A DNA stretch of 64,000 bases from Lutjanus erythropterus (taxonomy: Eukaryota > Chordata > Actinopteri > Lutjaniformes > Lutjanidae): positions 19,982,006 to 20,046,005 of the forward strand of contig CM034599.1 of NCBI GenBank assembly GCA_020091685.1. Direction: 5' to 3'. The notes beneath the pieces are model-generated. The model had not been told where the DNA came from, did no database searches, and saw only the letters and a program-made list of their open reading frames with translations. The number at the start of each line of letters is the position of its first letter. Positions within the stretch are counted from its first letter, which is position 1. Positions 1 through 11,270 of the stretch are shown one piece after another. The translations under genes and the position numbers were made by a program.

Positions 1-1218
1 GTTGTATTTTTTGTTGAGCTTTCATATGTCCACCAGTTTTACTAAATAGAGCCAATACGGGCACATTTGCCTGCTAATGCAACAATTTTATGCACTATAT
101 GAATTTCAGATACCAACTGAGTATTCATCGCTAAAAAACATTGACAACATTGCTCAGGAAGCCAAGAATGGTAGTAAATGCAATTATTTTTAAATGCATT
201 ATTCGGCGATCACAAGTTTATTATTTTGTTATCTCAAGGAAATAAACCTTGTTTTCTTGTGATAACAGATTCATTTGTTACCTTGAGATAACAACATAAT
301 TAGCTCATGATCTCTACATAAAAGCATTAAACAATAACTACCAACTGAAAAACAGTTAGTTATTAGAAATAGCCTCAGGTCTTTAATAAAGAGCAGCTCA
401 TTATGATAAAATAAGAAACCCTTTATAAGTATCACTGGAGTGTTGAAAACACTCATATTTTGTGGTTAGTAAGTACAAAAACTAGCATCTCATTTTGTTT
501 ATGTATATCTCATTTTTAGTGTATTGCAGCTTTTCCTTATTTAAATTCTTCTTGTCCAAATAAGAGAGCTCAGAAGTTAAATCTGCTGCTTTGATCTTAA
601 CTCAAGTGAAAATCAAGCCACATGCAGTACAAACACTGTAATGTATCTAGAGTACATAAATATAGATGCATTAGATTACAGGGGGATTTTGTCAGTAACT
701 GTATGACATGACATGAGCAACACATAAATGAAGAAGGAACATAAGGAAGGAAGCACAAAGCTCTTTTAATAGCCACCTGTTTTGCACAGAGCCAAAACCA
801 CCAAAATACACAGAAACGCCAACACACTTATACAGAAATAACACGGACAAGAAAACACAGTGCGAAAGTCTGAGTGATGTACAGACTGAACTGGACAGTC
901 CTCCTCCAGCTGACATGCAAAGTTAACGCTGGACTCATGTTAAATGATGTAATGTGTAGGAGTCCTTAGATTTTAACATCAAGGATCCTTAAATGGACAA
1001 AACAGGACAGACCCAATATGTAAGATTTGGTCCCAGAAAACCCCAGCAATTTTAGATACAATTTTGTATTGAATCACAATCCTGTCCATTTTGTAAATTG
1101 GGAAATTAGTCCTCACATGGACCTTTGATGAATACCCTAATAGTAGTGTTTTTATTACCAAGAAAGATTTTCCTATAATGTTTTTAATATTTCACAGTAA
1201 GTCTGTAATAGAATTTGC
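1..1218. other. Intergenic, no gene recognised
   Basis: This AT-rich stretch lies beyond the predicted il12b poly(A) signal. Short reading frames on the minus strand show no recognisable domain or good splice context. The one structured item is a 19-bp imperfect inverted repeat, listed separately. Confidence 0.5.
221..299. repeat. Inverted repeat, possible small fold-back element
   Basis: The left arm at 221-239 (TTATTTTGTTATCTCAAGG) matches the reverse complement of 281-299 at 18 of 19 positions, with a 41-base spacer. It may be a tiny MITE or the core of an older one. I see no clear target-site duplication. Confidence 0.5.
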
Positions 1219-1224
1219 TTTATT
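1219..1224 (-). terminator. il12b: Candidate poly(A) signal of il12b
   Basis: AATAAA on the minus strand, about 290 bases downstream of the il12b stop codon and just past the AU-rich element. The next 30 transcribed bases were not tested for a cleavage site, so this is a position-based inference. Confidence 0.5.
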
Positions 1225-1258
1225 TTTTGTGTGTGCGTCGAAAAAAATAATAGCTTAC

Positions 1259-1322
1259 AATAAATAAATAAATAAATAAATAATATATGAAAAAATAAGT
1301 TGTTTGAGTTGAGTCATAAATA
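1259..1322 (-). promoter_or_regulatory. il12b: AU-rich element in il12b 3' UTR
   Basis: Read on the minus (il12b sense) strand, 1261-1281 contains five overlapping ATTTA pentamers in a row, and another ATTTA lies at about 1316-1322. The run sits between the stop codon (1512-1514) and the candidate AATAAA at 1219-1224, so it would be in the 3' UTR. Clustered AUUUA motifs are the classic class II instability element of cytokine mRNAs. On the plus strand the same run looks like a plain (TAAA)n microsatellite, which is the alternative reading. Confidence 0.6.
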
Positions 1323-1511
1323 AAAATGTATAATAACAGTGCGCTGTATTATCATCAACCAAAACTCTTGAGTCATTACTGAGCTTCTGGTAAGTCATGT
1401 GTTATCTCTTTGCCATCGGTGTGTGACAGTCAGAAACATATAGTGAAAAATAGTAGGTGAGAGGACATGAGAGGACACAGGAGGAGCAGACAGTGTTGGG
1501 TTAAAATAACA

Positions 1512-4500
1512 TCAGTAGGTTACATTTTTCCAGGGGGTCCACTGGCTCCAGGTGGAGAGCACCAGCGAGTCTCTGGAGCGAACCCTCAGCTTGCTGATCC
1601 TCTTCGGTATCAGGGGGGATGTAGAACGTCCAGTCTAAAGTCAGACAGGTCACACAGTAAGAACACCAAATGTAATGGATAGAATGACAGACATAAAGAC
1701 ATCACCAGACTTTGCTTCAGCGCGAGCTTCCGTGTACCTGGCCGTCATCTTTCAGGACATATTCAATTTCATGCTCCAGACTGAAAAAGCTGTGAGGAGT
1801 CGACCAGCTGGAAGGAGGATCAATGGTCACGTTCAGGTCCTGCTCCACTTCCTGACACCTGACAATCTGGGGACTATCAGGTTGAACTGGACAGAAGAAA
1901 AATGACAGTATAAATATAAAAACATGGGTCAAAGTTTATCAGTAAGGAACCACAACAGTGTAAAAAAAAAAAGAAAAAAGAAAAGCTGAGAAAAATTTAA
2001 AAAATGATTTGCAACCAGTTGCAAAGCCTTTTTGAGTTCAGCTGAGGGCTAATTTGTTGTGTCAACAACAGCAATTCAAAGTGCTATCTTAAGTTTGTCA
2101 AAATCAACATTACTATTCAGATCTAATCATGCATTCATTAAAGAAAATTTAAATTATTACATTTGATGAATGTGAAACTGTGTGTTTCTATAGATTGAAA
2201 ACACATCAAGAGCACTGCATTAAAAAAATCAATATTTGGGAATATTTGTCTTCTTACAATAAAAAACTTTGTAGGTTCAGTTTCCACCAGCTGTCACTTT
2301 CTATATGTTATTTTGGATATGTCAGTAACAATAGTATGTGCCATATGTTTATACCATATACTATATGGTTTAAGTCAAATAAGAACAGTTTCCATTTCGT
2401 CAAATTTAATAATGTGTTTTCCTAACTTATGTACATGAGTAGATCTTAGTAGTTTTGTTAAGTCTGACGACTGTAAGACACCACCTTGAGTGAACATCTT
2501 AATCTAAGTTTTTTTGTAAATAAATTAACAAATATCTGGTTTAAATAATTACATTTATTTACAAAAAAGATTTACTGATGAACAATGGCATTATTTCTAA
2601 TATTTCCAATACATTTTTTCTTTTATATATTTTTAATGTTGCATTTTCAAGTTCTCAAAGCTGCTTTTGTACTGTTAAAGGATCAGTTCATCTCCAAAAA
2701 GGAGAACTTTTCCTTTTACATGTAGCACTGTTTATCCATCTAGATTGTTTTGGTGTGAGTTTCTGAGTTTTGGAGATATCAGCTGCAGAGACGTATGACT
2801 TCTCTCAAATATAATGAAACTAGACAGCACTCTTGTGGTGCTCAAGGCACCAAAATGCATTTAAAAAACTCAAAAGAAACATCTTTTGATCCAGTTACTC
2901 AAGATGATCCACAGACCTTCTTGTGAGCAGTTTCATGTAGGAACAATTATTTGAAAATCATTTAATTTTGCACTGACTTTTATGTAGCTTGATATTGTGA
3001 AAAATATGCAATTTTACTTGATGAGAAAGTTACTGACTAATGGAACACTAATCACTGGTGTTAAAACGTTTCCACAGTAACTGAATTTCCTGATATTTAT
3101 TTTAATCAGCGATTTTTGCTAAAGACGCTGTTACTGTTTAATCTTGATAATCTTGTTTCGAAATCCTTTAATGTAGCTCAGTATCACTCAGCTTACCAAT
3201 GTCTCGGAGATAAAATCTCTCTGTTCTCCTCAGGATGGAGAGGTCTCTGATGGCCTCAACAGTGAGCTCGAGCATGGTGCTTTCCTCGGAGTAGGGTGAG
3301 AGGGAGTGGGACAGCTCAAAGTGGAATCCCCCATCTGGGAGGTGATCACTGCTTCTGCTGACCCAGTGACATGCCTTCCTACCTTCACTGCTACAGAGGC
3401 ATGCAGGAAAATGACACTTTAAACACCATTATACAATTATTTTGGCCTCTTTAATTTGTCTGCATTTTATTTTTCTTTACCAGTCATGGCCCAGTCCGAA
3501 GCGTACAGTTGTGTATTCACCGTGGGTCCACTCACAGCTGAAGGTGCAGTCATAAGACTTTGCCCGGCAACTGGGAAAGTCTGATAGATACATTAAGTTG
3601 GTGAATACAAGTTTAATGGAAAATGATTGAACTGTGTCACACCAAACAATGAAGAAGAAATATCACTAAACATGAGACATTTATGTCAAGGGTTCTAAAA
3701 GGGTCCCTTTTGAAGGGCAGAGGGTCTTCATAGAACCAGATGCCTCTGAGGAATGATTTTTTTTTTTTTTTTTTGAAGAAGAAATGGTTTGTTAAGGGCT
3801 CTTTGAAAGACTAAGGACCCTTTTCATCATCAATGGAATCCCCCAAGGATTTCTACCATCCTCAAAGAAGTCTTTCAACAAAGGTTCTTTGTACCATAAT
3901 GAAAAGGGTTCTCTGTAGACCCACCTGAATGTGTTCTAGATAAAACCCTTGCAATATAAAAATATTATCCATAGAAAGTCCCAAGTGTTTTCCTGATAAA
4001 AAAACCCCTGATAAAACCCTTGGAATATAAAAAAGGGTCTTGGTAGAACCCCCTGGGTGGGTTCTTGTTAGCACCCTTAGAAAGTAAAAAGGTTCTGGGT
4101 GGAACTATAGAAGGGTTCTCTGTAAAACCTCTCACAGGTGGTTCTGGGTAACCTTTCATAGATTGTTCTTTACAAGATGAAGAATTTTAACATTTATCTA
4201 TGAGAGAGATTTTTTTATCATTTACAGTAAAGTAAATGTGAATTTTCTCACCGAACTCCTCGTCCTCCTCAGCCTCTAGCAGCAGGTAGGTTGATGAAAG
4301 CCTCTCTCCTCCTCTCCAGCAGCTGTACTGTCCCAACATGGGTGTATCTACATCTGACACAGACAGATTTGGACCATTCTGCTGGAATTCATCCCCCAAC
4401 TCCACCTCCTCCATCTCTTCACCATGAAACATCCACTTGACAGCTCCATCGGTCTTTGTATCGCAGGTCAGTGTGACTGGATTTGCACTGTTCCTTTTTG

Positions 4501-4730
4501 CCACCACAACTGCGCAAAGTTACAAATGGTCCAAGACACACAACACAGAGACAAAAACGTGTACAAAAACACACAAATGAACCATTTGAAGTATGGAAAA
4601 ATTAGCATAAGAAAAATATGTAAAGATATGTACAGAAATATGACATACAGTTTTCTGGAAAGTAGTTGAGTCCATGTGCTGCTCTGAGGCTGATGGACAG
4701 AAACCCAAATATCCAGAACGACAAAGTCAT
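1512..4730 (-). CDS. il12b: Interleukin-12 subunit beta (IL-12/IL-23 p40), complete
   Basis: Secreted cytokine subunit that pairs with p35 (IL-12) or p19 (IL-23) and binds IL-12 receptor beta-1. Coding exons in transcript order: 4649-4730, 4252-4509, 3481-3580, 3197-3390, 1738-1886 and 1512-1634. They sum to 906 bases (301 aa plus stop); all phases agree and all introns are GT-AG. The ATG at 4728-4730 begins a clear signal peptide (MTLSFWIFGFLSISLRAAHG). Exon 2 is the Ig-like domain, with cysteines in VTLTC and GQYSC. Exons 3-4 form the first fibronectin III domain and end in FYLRDI, like FFIRDI in human p40. Exon 5 has the p40 signature WSTPHSFFSL. The last exon ends in WSQWTPWKNVTY, a WSXWS-type box with T for the last S. 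N-glycosylation sites include NVT and NLS. Teleosts have several p40 paralogues, and I cannot say which this is. Confidence 0.93.
2675..2965. repeat. Interspersed repeat in il12b intron 4
   Basis: Begins at a TTAA and reads 'aaggatcagttcatc', followed by 'gtgagtttctgagttttgg', and ends near 'agcagtttcatgtaggaac'. I recognise this as a high-copy interspersed repeat of spiny-rayed fishes. The TTAAAGG start suggests a piggyBac-type non-autonomous element, but the right end is not clear here. Confidence 0.6.
3683..4165. repeat. GGTTCT-rich repeat, copy 1 (il12b intron 2)
   Basis: Built of degenerate units with GGTTCT and its complement AGAACC, separated by 20-40 bases, e.g. 'gggttctctgtagaccc' and 'gttctagataaaaccctt'. 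A (T)16 run interrupts it near 3760. The copy at 5868-6445 has the same blocks in the same order and orientation. The class is unknown to me; it is probably part of a non-autonomous DNA transposon. Confidence 0.7.
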
Positions 4731-4740
4731 CTGAGAGATT

Positions 4741-4800
4741 GTGTGACAGAAAGAGGAAGAAAACTGAAAATGACTCACTACTAGCTTTAAAACCTAAATA
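4741..4800 (-). promoter_or_regulatory. il12b: Proximal il12b promoter with immune-factor motifs
   Basis: Within 70 bases of the ATG, the plus strand shows AGAGGAAG (4752-4759, PU.1/ETS type), GAAAACTGAAAA (4759-4770, IRF/ISRE-like) and TGACTCA (4771-4777, perfect AP-1). AT-rich TATA-like boxes follow: TTTTAAAG on minus near 4786-4793 and TATTTAG at 4794-4800. This fits a myeloid-inducible cytokine promoter. Motif matches alone do not prove binding, and the transcription start is not visible. Confidence 0.45.
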
Positions 4801-5867
4801 CGCCTTCCTTGGATTTGCTGGTGATTATTGTTCATTTCATCTTCAATTGAGAAACAAAGCAAAATTCAATCATGTGATATTTCAGTTGGCTGAATACCTT
4901 TAGTTGAAAAATGATCTAGAATGTGATCATTAAAAATACCAGAACAGAAGCAAAGCATAGCATTTACTCCCTATTTTGTCATCTATTCAACATCTGACTC
5001 CCAGTAGCTATTTCTTACCATTCTGTGGAAGTTGCACTGAAGTGACACAGAAGTTCAGTTGTAGTTGTTCTGATGATTGTATGCTCCAACTGTCCACTGA
5101 CCATCACTTTTATATCCTTGAACACAGCATACATCATCGTCACCATCATCAACACCACCACCTCCATCACAGCAACTCTAGAGGTGAGAAGAGAAACTGA
5201 GTGATATAGTAAACTGATAAGAGCCTGTTGACAGTGATAGTGTGAAGTGCATTTCCTCTACACTGTTTTGCAAATCAAATGTTGTAAACAGATAAACTAT
5301 GAGTTTCGAATAAGGGACTGAGAGAGAGATGGAGATAAAAAATGTTAAATGTGGGTGTGCAGTGAGGTGGGGGGTTGCCCTTAGACATTTTAGCTGAAAT
5401 ACTCTGGTGTTTGAGATGTGTGGTATCTGATTAAAAATCTGGAATTACACAGCCAGCATACATACGCACACACACCTACACACATGTGACCAGCAGTCTT
5501 TATGAGAACTAAACAAAATGACCTGTACACTGATACCACACCTTTGGCAACAGAACTTATAAAAATGGAATGGAAATTTTCTAGAGATCGTGGTTAGTCT
5601 ATCTCCAGTAATCTTTTTCTCATTTTTTTAACCTAAAATGCCAAAAGAAGTCATTCGTTGTTACTTTTCGAAAGTGAACATTTGCACTTTTGTCTGTAAT
5701 AAAAGTAAATTGGTGATTTGTTTCTGTTTGTATTGTTGGCCACACTAAAATCCATTTGAATATGTCAGCCTGGGCTTTTATAACTTTATAGACCCAACAA
5801 ATAATCACTTAGTTGAAAAATGCGTCATCAGAATCATCAATGATGATATATTAGGTCGCCTTACACT
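4801..5867. other. Intergenic, upstream of il12b
   Basis: No coding exon recognised. It contains a degenerate CAT/CAC-rich simple repeat at about 5130-5170 and a short CA-rich run near 5465-5480. Distal il12b control elements could lie here, but I cannot point to one. Confidence 0.4.
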
Positions 5868-6445
5868 CTTAGAAATATGGGTTCCAAAAAAGTCCTTCCT
5901 GAAGGGCTGAGGTTTTACCCAGAACGATTTGCTTCTGATGTACACTGTTTTGAAGAAAGAGTTTGTCAAGAGTTCTTTGTTCCATTAAGACCTCTTTTCA
6001 TTCAAAGAACCCTTTTTGGATGAAAGAGTTCTTCAAGAATGGTTATTCATCAAGGGTTCTTGTTCTCAGTAGAAACCCTTTGGTGAGTCCTAGATAAAAA
6101 CCCATGGAGTACAAAAAGATTCTCAGTAGAATGACCTTGGTGGGTTCTAGATAAAAACCCTTGGTTTTGGTCGTAGGACCCCCTGAGTGGTTTCTAGTTG
6201 GCACCCTTAGACACTGGGTTCCAGATAGAGCCCCAGAGAAGGTTCTGGGTGAAGCCATTATACCATTGAGGAGTTCTCTGTAGAACCTCTCATACGGGGT
6301 ACTGGGTGAAACCTTTCACACATGCTTTATGTTGGGTTCTAGGTATGACTCTCTAAAAGGGTTCTAAGTTGAACCTTTACCAAAAACCAAAAAGGGATCT
6401 CTTATGAGGACAAGCCAAAGAACCCTTTATGGTTCTGGTTAGCAT
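5868..6445. repeat. GGTTCT-rich repeat, copy 2 (upstream of il12b)
   Basis: Same family and orientation as 3683-4165. Shared blocks include 'gtccttcctgaagggc'-like, 'tgaagaaagagtttgtcaag' and 'ttctagataaaaaccctt'. Together the two direct copies bracket il12b exons 1 and 2. Confidence 0.7.
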
Positions 6446-6487
6446 GTTTATTTTGAAGACTGTACAAGAGAGATTGCATATGTACAC

Positions 6488-6512
6488 ATATATATATGTG
6501 TGTGTGTTATAC

Positions 6513-6546
<34 letters not shown>

Positions 6547-6547
6547 T
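6488..6547. repeat. AT/TG/TACA microsatellite
   Basis: A compound simple repeat: (TA)n, then (TG)n, then (CATA)n, then (TA)n. It is likely length-polymorphic. Confidence 0.9.
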
Positions 6548-6559
6548 TACAGTAAAAAA

Positions 6560-8590
6560 CACAAAAGTTTACAGAGGCAATCATGAGCAGAAACGATAAA
6601 AATCAACTGTATGCAATAAAGCAGATGCCTGAAAGTACAAAGAAAGACAGAGGAGAAAACCCTTTCAAACATTTCAAAACAGAGATTCAGTGAAAAGCTA
6701 TAGAAAACCAGGGGAAGAAAGGAGGGCCATTAAATGTTGGCTGCAGTTGGCGAGATGTCACCGTATCCTGCTTGGAGGGGTCAGTTTGGCCCCACTCCAA
6801 AGTAGGTCTATCTTGGGTGTGGCTTGGTGCAATAAAAGTGCTAATGAAAATGCAAATCAATGTGACATGGTTGACTTGGTGCAGCCAAAAGTGCCAGTGC
6901 AAAAGCTCCAATTGTGTTTGTGTGTCAGTACTGACAGTAGTCACCAGAGATGTCAATTCTGTTCTTTACATCATCTCTCTTTACTCTCACAAAACATACA
7001 CTCTGAGCTCCCCTCCTGCCAAAAAACGAGTCGGCATCAGAGTGACTCTGGTGTTTCTTCTTCCAGAAGCTCCAGTCTGCCACCAACCCTCTCATCCAGA
7101 GCTCCCTGGTTCTGAGCAGCTGTCTGTCGGCTCTGTGTCTCAGCTCTGATGCATCCTCTTGGCCGTCAGCAAAAGCCGCACGATATATGTGAATGAATGC
7201 AACTGAAAGTTAAGTTAAAAGTAACCAGGTGAGCTGACAAACTGCTGGGCTGAGAATGTTGCTCATTAGCTGGACTGTTTTTAACATTCTCTTTTTATTT
7301 CTTTCTCTTTCTGATAATTCCAATGTATAGCCATTTTCCTTGCAGGAGTGTCTGCCTTTGATTCAACCTTTCTACCAAAGGGACGTGCACACACAGCTGT
7401 AGAACAGCCGATAGAAATACCAAGTGTCTGAGAAGACCTGGGATTGGTTTAAATCCATCATCCAAAGCCAGATGTCCTAAGGCCTGAACACAGAGCCAAG
7501 AGGAGGTGCAGGAGTCTAGTTCTCTCACAGACAACTTGATTTACAATATGCTGAAAGGTTATAATGGAATTACTGCTCATTGATTCCAAAGAAATGTTGC
7601 CTACCACAGCTTTAATGACAATAAATCTCAAATTCCTAACCATTAATCGCAGACTTGAATCCAGCATATAACCCAGCATTATCTTGGCTAAAGAGACAAA
7701 CAACAACAAAAAAATTTACTCCTTTCAGAGGTTTTCCCCCATCATACCACCACTGTGGGGATGTCTGATGCTCCCAACAGTCACATGCAGACACACAACT
7801 GTACACAGGAAAAGAGAGAGGGACAGACACAGGACTTTCCCTGCCCATAATTTTAGTCACGTATGGGGCAATCCGATTTTCTTCTGCCAAATGTCAGCGA
7901 TGAAAGGACAAGACTTTAGACCGAAAAACACATTTTGCTCACGTATTGATCCTCACACACATAAATCATCTGATTCCGTCATATGTTAAACTGTGTTAGG
8001 TACTTCCATAGTAAACAAAGCCTTGCAAGTCATGGTTGCATTGGTATTTGATGTTCCTCTTACAGTGTGGTAGGTGTGTACATTAACATGCAGTATATTT
8101 AATAGAATCTACCATCTGCAGTATGACATGCATGACACAGCTGAACTAAAATACTGCGAAACCTGTTATTTGACAGAAATAGTTGGTTTCAGGTTTCAGT
8201 TCCTTAAACGCCTAAACAGTAATATTCATGCTTCTGTTGTAGTGAAGCATTTCATGCCTTCAATTAACCTCTCACTCCCTGTCTGTATTTATTTAACTAC
8301 AGTGACTGTAGTGCATGCTCACCTTAATGATCATCTATATCTACAAAAAAGCTGCACATCAAAAAATAAGTTATCACACAGTCCTACAAATGAATGCAGA
8401 GCAGGTAAATGATCAACTTACAGGTGACGACATGTCAGTGCTGGCTTCCATAAAGGTCTGGACAACTATATACTGGTGGCAAGCAGATTAAATATATTGT
8501 TCAACAACTGAACTTCAAATTTGATTGTGTTCAGTTAGTGTTATGAATTTAAAATAGTAATATATATTAAATACTATTTTTAACAACTAC
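6560..8590. other. Intergenic, no confident gene
   Basis: Several reading frames of 60-140 codons exist on both strands, but none shows a recognisable domain. A polypyrimidine tract plus CAG near 7050-7070 precedes a short open frame to about 7190, but no partner exon was found. I call no gene here. Confidence 0.4.
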
Positions 8591-8869
8591 TAATTCTAAC
8601 TCTAATTCCCCAAAAAGTTACAACGTTATGTAAAACGTAGAAATAAAAAAATAAATTAAAAAAAACACAATACAGTGATTTCCAAATACTTTTTGATTTT
8701 TGTCCCATTAAATATGGCACAAAGACAAGACATTTAATGTTGAAATTGACAAACTTTATTTTTGTAAATATACACTCATTTTGAATTGTAACATGTTCCA
8801 TAAAAGTTGGGACAGCAGCATTGCAAGATGGGAAAAGTGGAATGCTCGGAGAACAAGTTTATGGAACAT

Positions 8870-9765
8870 TCCAACGATAAACAGGCCATCTGGCAACAGA
8901 TGATAGCATCACATGACTGGGTATTAAAGGGGCATCACCTTAAGGTTCAGTCATTCGCAAGAAAAGATGAGCTGAGTTTCACCACTTCCTGAAAAACTGC
9001 ACATGCAAATAGTCCAACAGTTTAAGAACAAAGTTTCTCAACACACAATTTCTATTAATTTAGGGATTTCACCATCTACAATCCATAATATCATCAAAAG
9101 TTTCAGTTTCAAACCCACATAACTGTTATACAGTTATGTTATACAGTTATGTGGGTTTTTAATGCAGTCTAGTGGACTGCATGGGCTTTGAATTCTTTGG
9201 AAAACCGTCAGTAAACACAGTTTGTTACTGCATCTACAAATGCAAGTTATATTCAACTATGCAAAGTGAAAGCCAAATATCAGCATCCAGAAATGCTGTA
9301 GACTTCTCTGGGGCCCGAGCTCATCTGAGATGGACTGACGCAAAGTGGCCTGATGAGCTGACATTTTAGATTGCTTTCTGAAATCATGGATGTTGTGTCC
9401 TCCAGACTGAAGAAGAGAAGGAACATCCAGATTGTTGTCAGCGCAAAGTTCACAAGCCAGAATCTGTGATGGTATGGCGGAGTGTTAATGCCCGTGGCAT
9501 CATGGGTAAATGTCACATCTGTGAAGGCCCCATTAATGCTGAAAGGCGCATACAGGTTTTTGAGTAACATACTCTGCCATTGAGATATCATCTTTTTCAG
9601 AGACACCCCTGCTTATTTCAGCAAGACAATGCCAAGACATATTCTGCACGTGATACAACAGCATGGCGTCGTAGTAACAGAACTTGGTTACCTGACTGTC
9701 CTGCATGCAGTCCAGACTTGCCTCCCACTGAAAATGTGTGGTGCATAATGTATTTGGGAACATGT
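8870..9765 (+). pseudogene. Tc1-like transposase pseudogene
   Basis: Fragments of a Tc1/mariner transposase can be read on the plus strand in changing frames: a C-terminal block with GARAHLRWTDAKW (from about 9308), a 'sVMVWrsv'-like block near 9465, 'FQQDNAKTYSARDTTAW' (near 9620) and 'CPACSPDLPPTENVW' (near 9700), the last two covering the DDE catalytic region. Stops and frameshifts separate the blocks, and the middle is missing or replaced at 9111-9158. It cannot encode an active enzyme. Confidence 0.85.
9111..9158. repeat. Perfect 16-bp hairpin inside the transposon
   Basis: AAACCCACATAACTGT at 9111-9126 is the exact reverse complement of 9143-9158, with a 16-base loop. The loop and right arm also repeat 'TTATACAGTTATG' directly. 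It lies where the N-terminal third of the transposase should continue, so it probably arose by template switching or a small insertion during decay. Confidence 0.85.
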
Positions 9766-9895
9766 TGCAGGCATCAAATTTAGAATGAGTATATATTTAC
9801 AAAAACAACGTTTATAAATTTGAATGTAAAATATCTTATCTTCACTTTACGTTCAACTGAACATAGGTTGAAAAGTTTGACACATTTTACAGGTT

Positions 9896-11270
9896 TAACT
9901 TTTCTGGAATTTGTGTCATAGGTTTCAATTTAGCTGTATGTACATTATTTACCACATTATTTTCATGTTGCTGAAGTGAAACATTTTCAGTAGTTTCATT
10001 TTTAAGTTCAAAGGTTGTTTTGAGTCAGCCAACTAATTTCCCCCTCTAGATCACAGGAATTAGTCTGAACAAAACTACAAAATCCCAGATGATGTGTTAC
10101 TCACAAATGAAATAATTTGCATGTTTTCATTTACACAATATCTAGCACATGTCAAGCCATGCGGTCACTTCAGTTATAAGGAAACAAATCTCCAATGTTG
10201 CCCAAGAAAGTTTCAGTTTCAATGCTTCATAACCCCCCAACATGTGCGGTTTTCAGATCATTATTTACAAGGTATTAATCCTAGAAAGCAAACTGAACAT
10301 GATTAATGTGAGACTCTGAAAATGTGTTGGAAAAACACTGTAAAAAAAAAAGTGACGCAGTTGTGAAGAAGGAAAATCCAAATAGAAAATTGTTCACTGA
10401 GAATTGAGGTCTTTTAAGCTTATCAAAACTTAATTTCAATCTTGCAAAATATTTATTAGATTTCAAGTTTTCTAACACAGAGATTCGACTTTTCTAAGCT
10501 TGTTTTGGTTTTGAAATATTCATCCCATAGATATGAGCATCTCAGTGTATATGACCTCTTTAGCGTTCTTGATGAAGAAAACTTTTTTGGACCTTTTTAT
10601 GCATGAAACCCTCATGGCAAAGTTGATTTCTTTTCATAATGGATTGTCAACATATTGGCCAACAGTGACATATTGCCAGCTGATATTCAGGGGCATCAAT
10701 TGATGACCCTACCTCATGTGTAATGCCAGATACGACCACCTTAGTGTGGATGTACAGCTCTTTATGTGAACAGTATAACCTTTTGAAAACATATGTTGCT
10801 AATGTTTCCACCAGTGCGTCAGTGATCATCAGTTTACAGAAGAGCTATTAGGTCTTGAGCCAGAAAAAGTGAGTAGCACCTTAGAAACAACAGCAGAGCT
10901 CCAGCAATCAATCTAACACTAGAGATTTATGAGAAAGAGTTTTTCTTTTGTTTGTTTGTTTGTTTGTTTTTTGCTGGTGGATACAGGTGTAATGTTACAT
11001 CTTAAAATCTTGAAATAATTGTCTAAATTGCTTCTTTTGCCACATCTGTGATTGAGTAAAGAATAGAGTGTTAGGTACCAACTTTTATTCTGAATACAAA
11101 GGAACATTTAAGAGATGTATCAGAGAACATAATCAAAAACAATATGAAAAAAAGATGCACATCCCTGACCCAGTGAGCTGGGTACTGGATCACATCCCCG
11201 TTGCCAAATGCCAACTGAACTTTCTGAACTTTCTGAAGGCTCTGAACTTTCACCCACTTTGAAGACCGCA
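9896..11270. other. Intergenic, no gene recognised
   Basis: AT-rich, with no coding exon I can support. It contains a (GTTT)n run at about 10946-10970. Confidence 0.45.

Larger units (their letters stand above)
8595..9895 (+). mobile_element. Degraded Tc1/mariner transposon with long inverted ends
   Basis: The left end (about 8595-8800) and right end (about 9757-9895) are long, diverged inverted repeats of each other. For example, 'gacatttaatgttgaaatt...tatttttgtaaatatacactcattttgaatt' at the left mirrors 'aaatttagaatgagtatatatttacaaaaac...' at the right. Long ends of this kind are typical of fish Tc1-like elements. Confidence 0.8.

Noticed and set aside
6687-7115. Overlapping reading frames of up to 141 codons on both strands
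   Set aside because: No domain, no splice structure and no codon pattern; frames of this length are expected by chance here.
7050-7190. A polypyrimidine tract and CAG followed by a 40-codon frame that looked like a terminal exon
   Set aside because: No partner exon with a matching donor was found on the same strand, and the peptide resembles nothing I know.
9280-9606. A 108-codon minus-strand frame
   Set aside because: It is antisense to the Tc1 transposase remnant, which explains the open frame.
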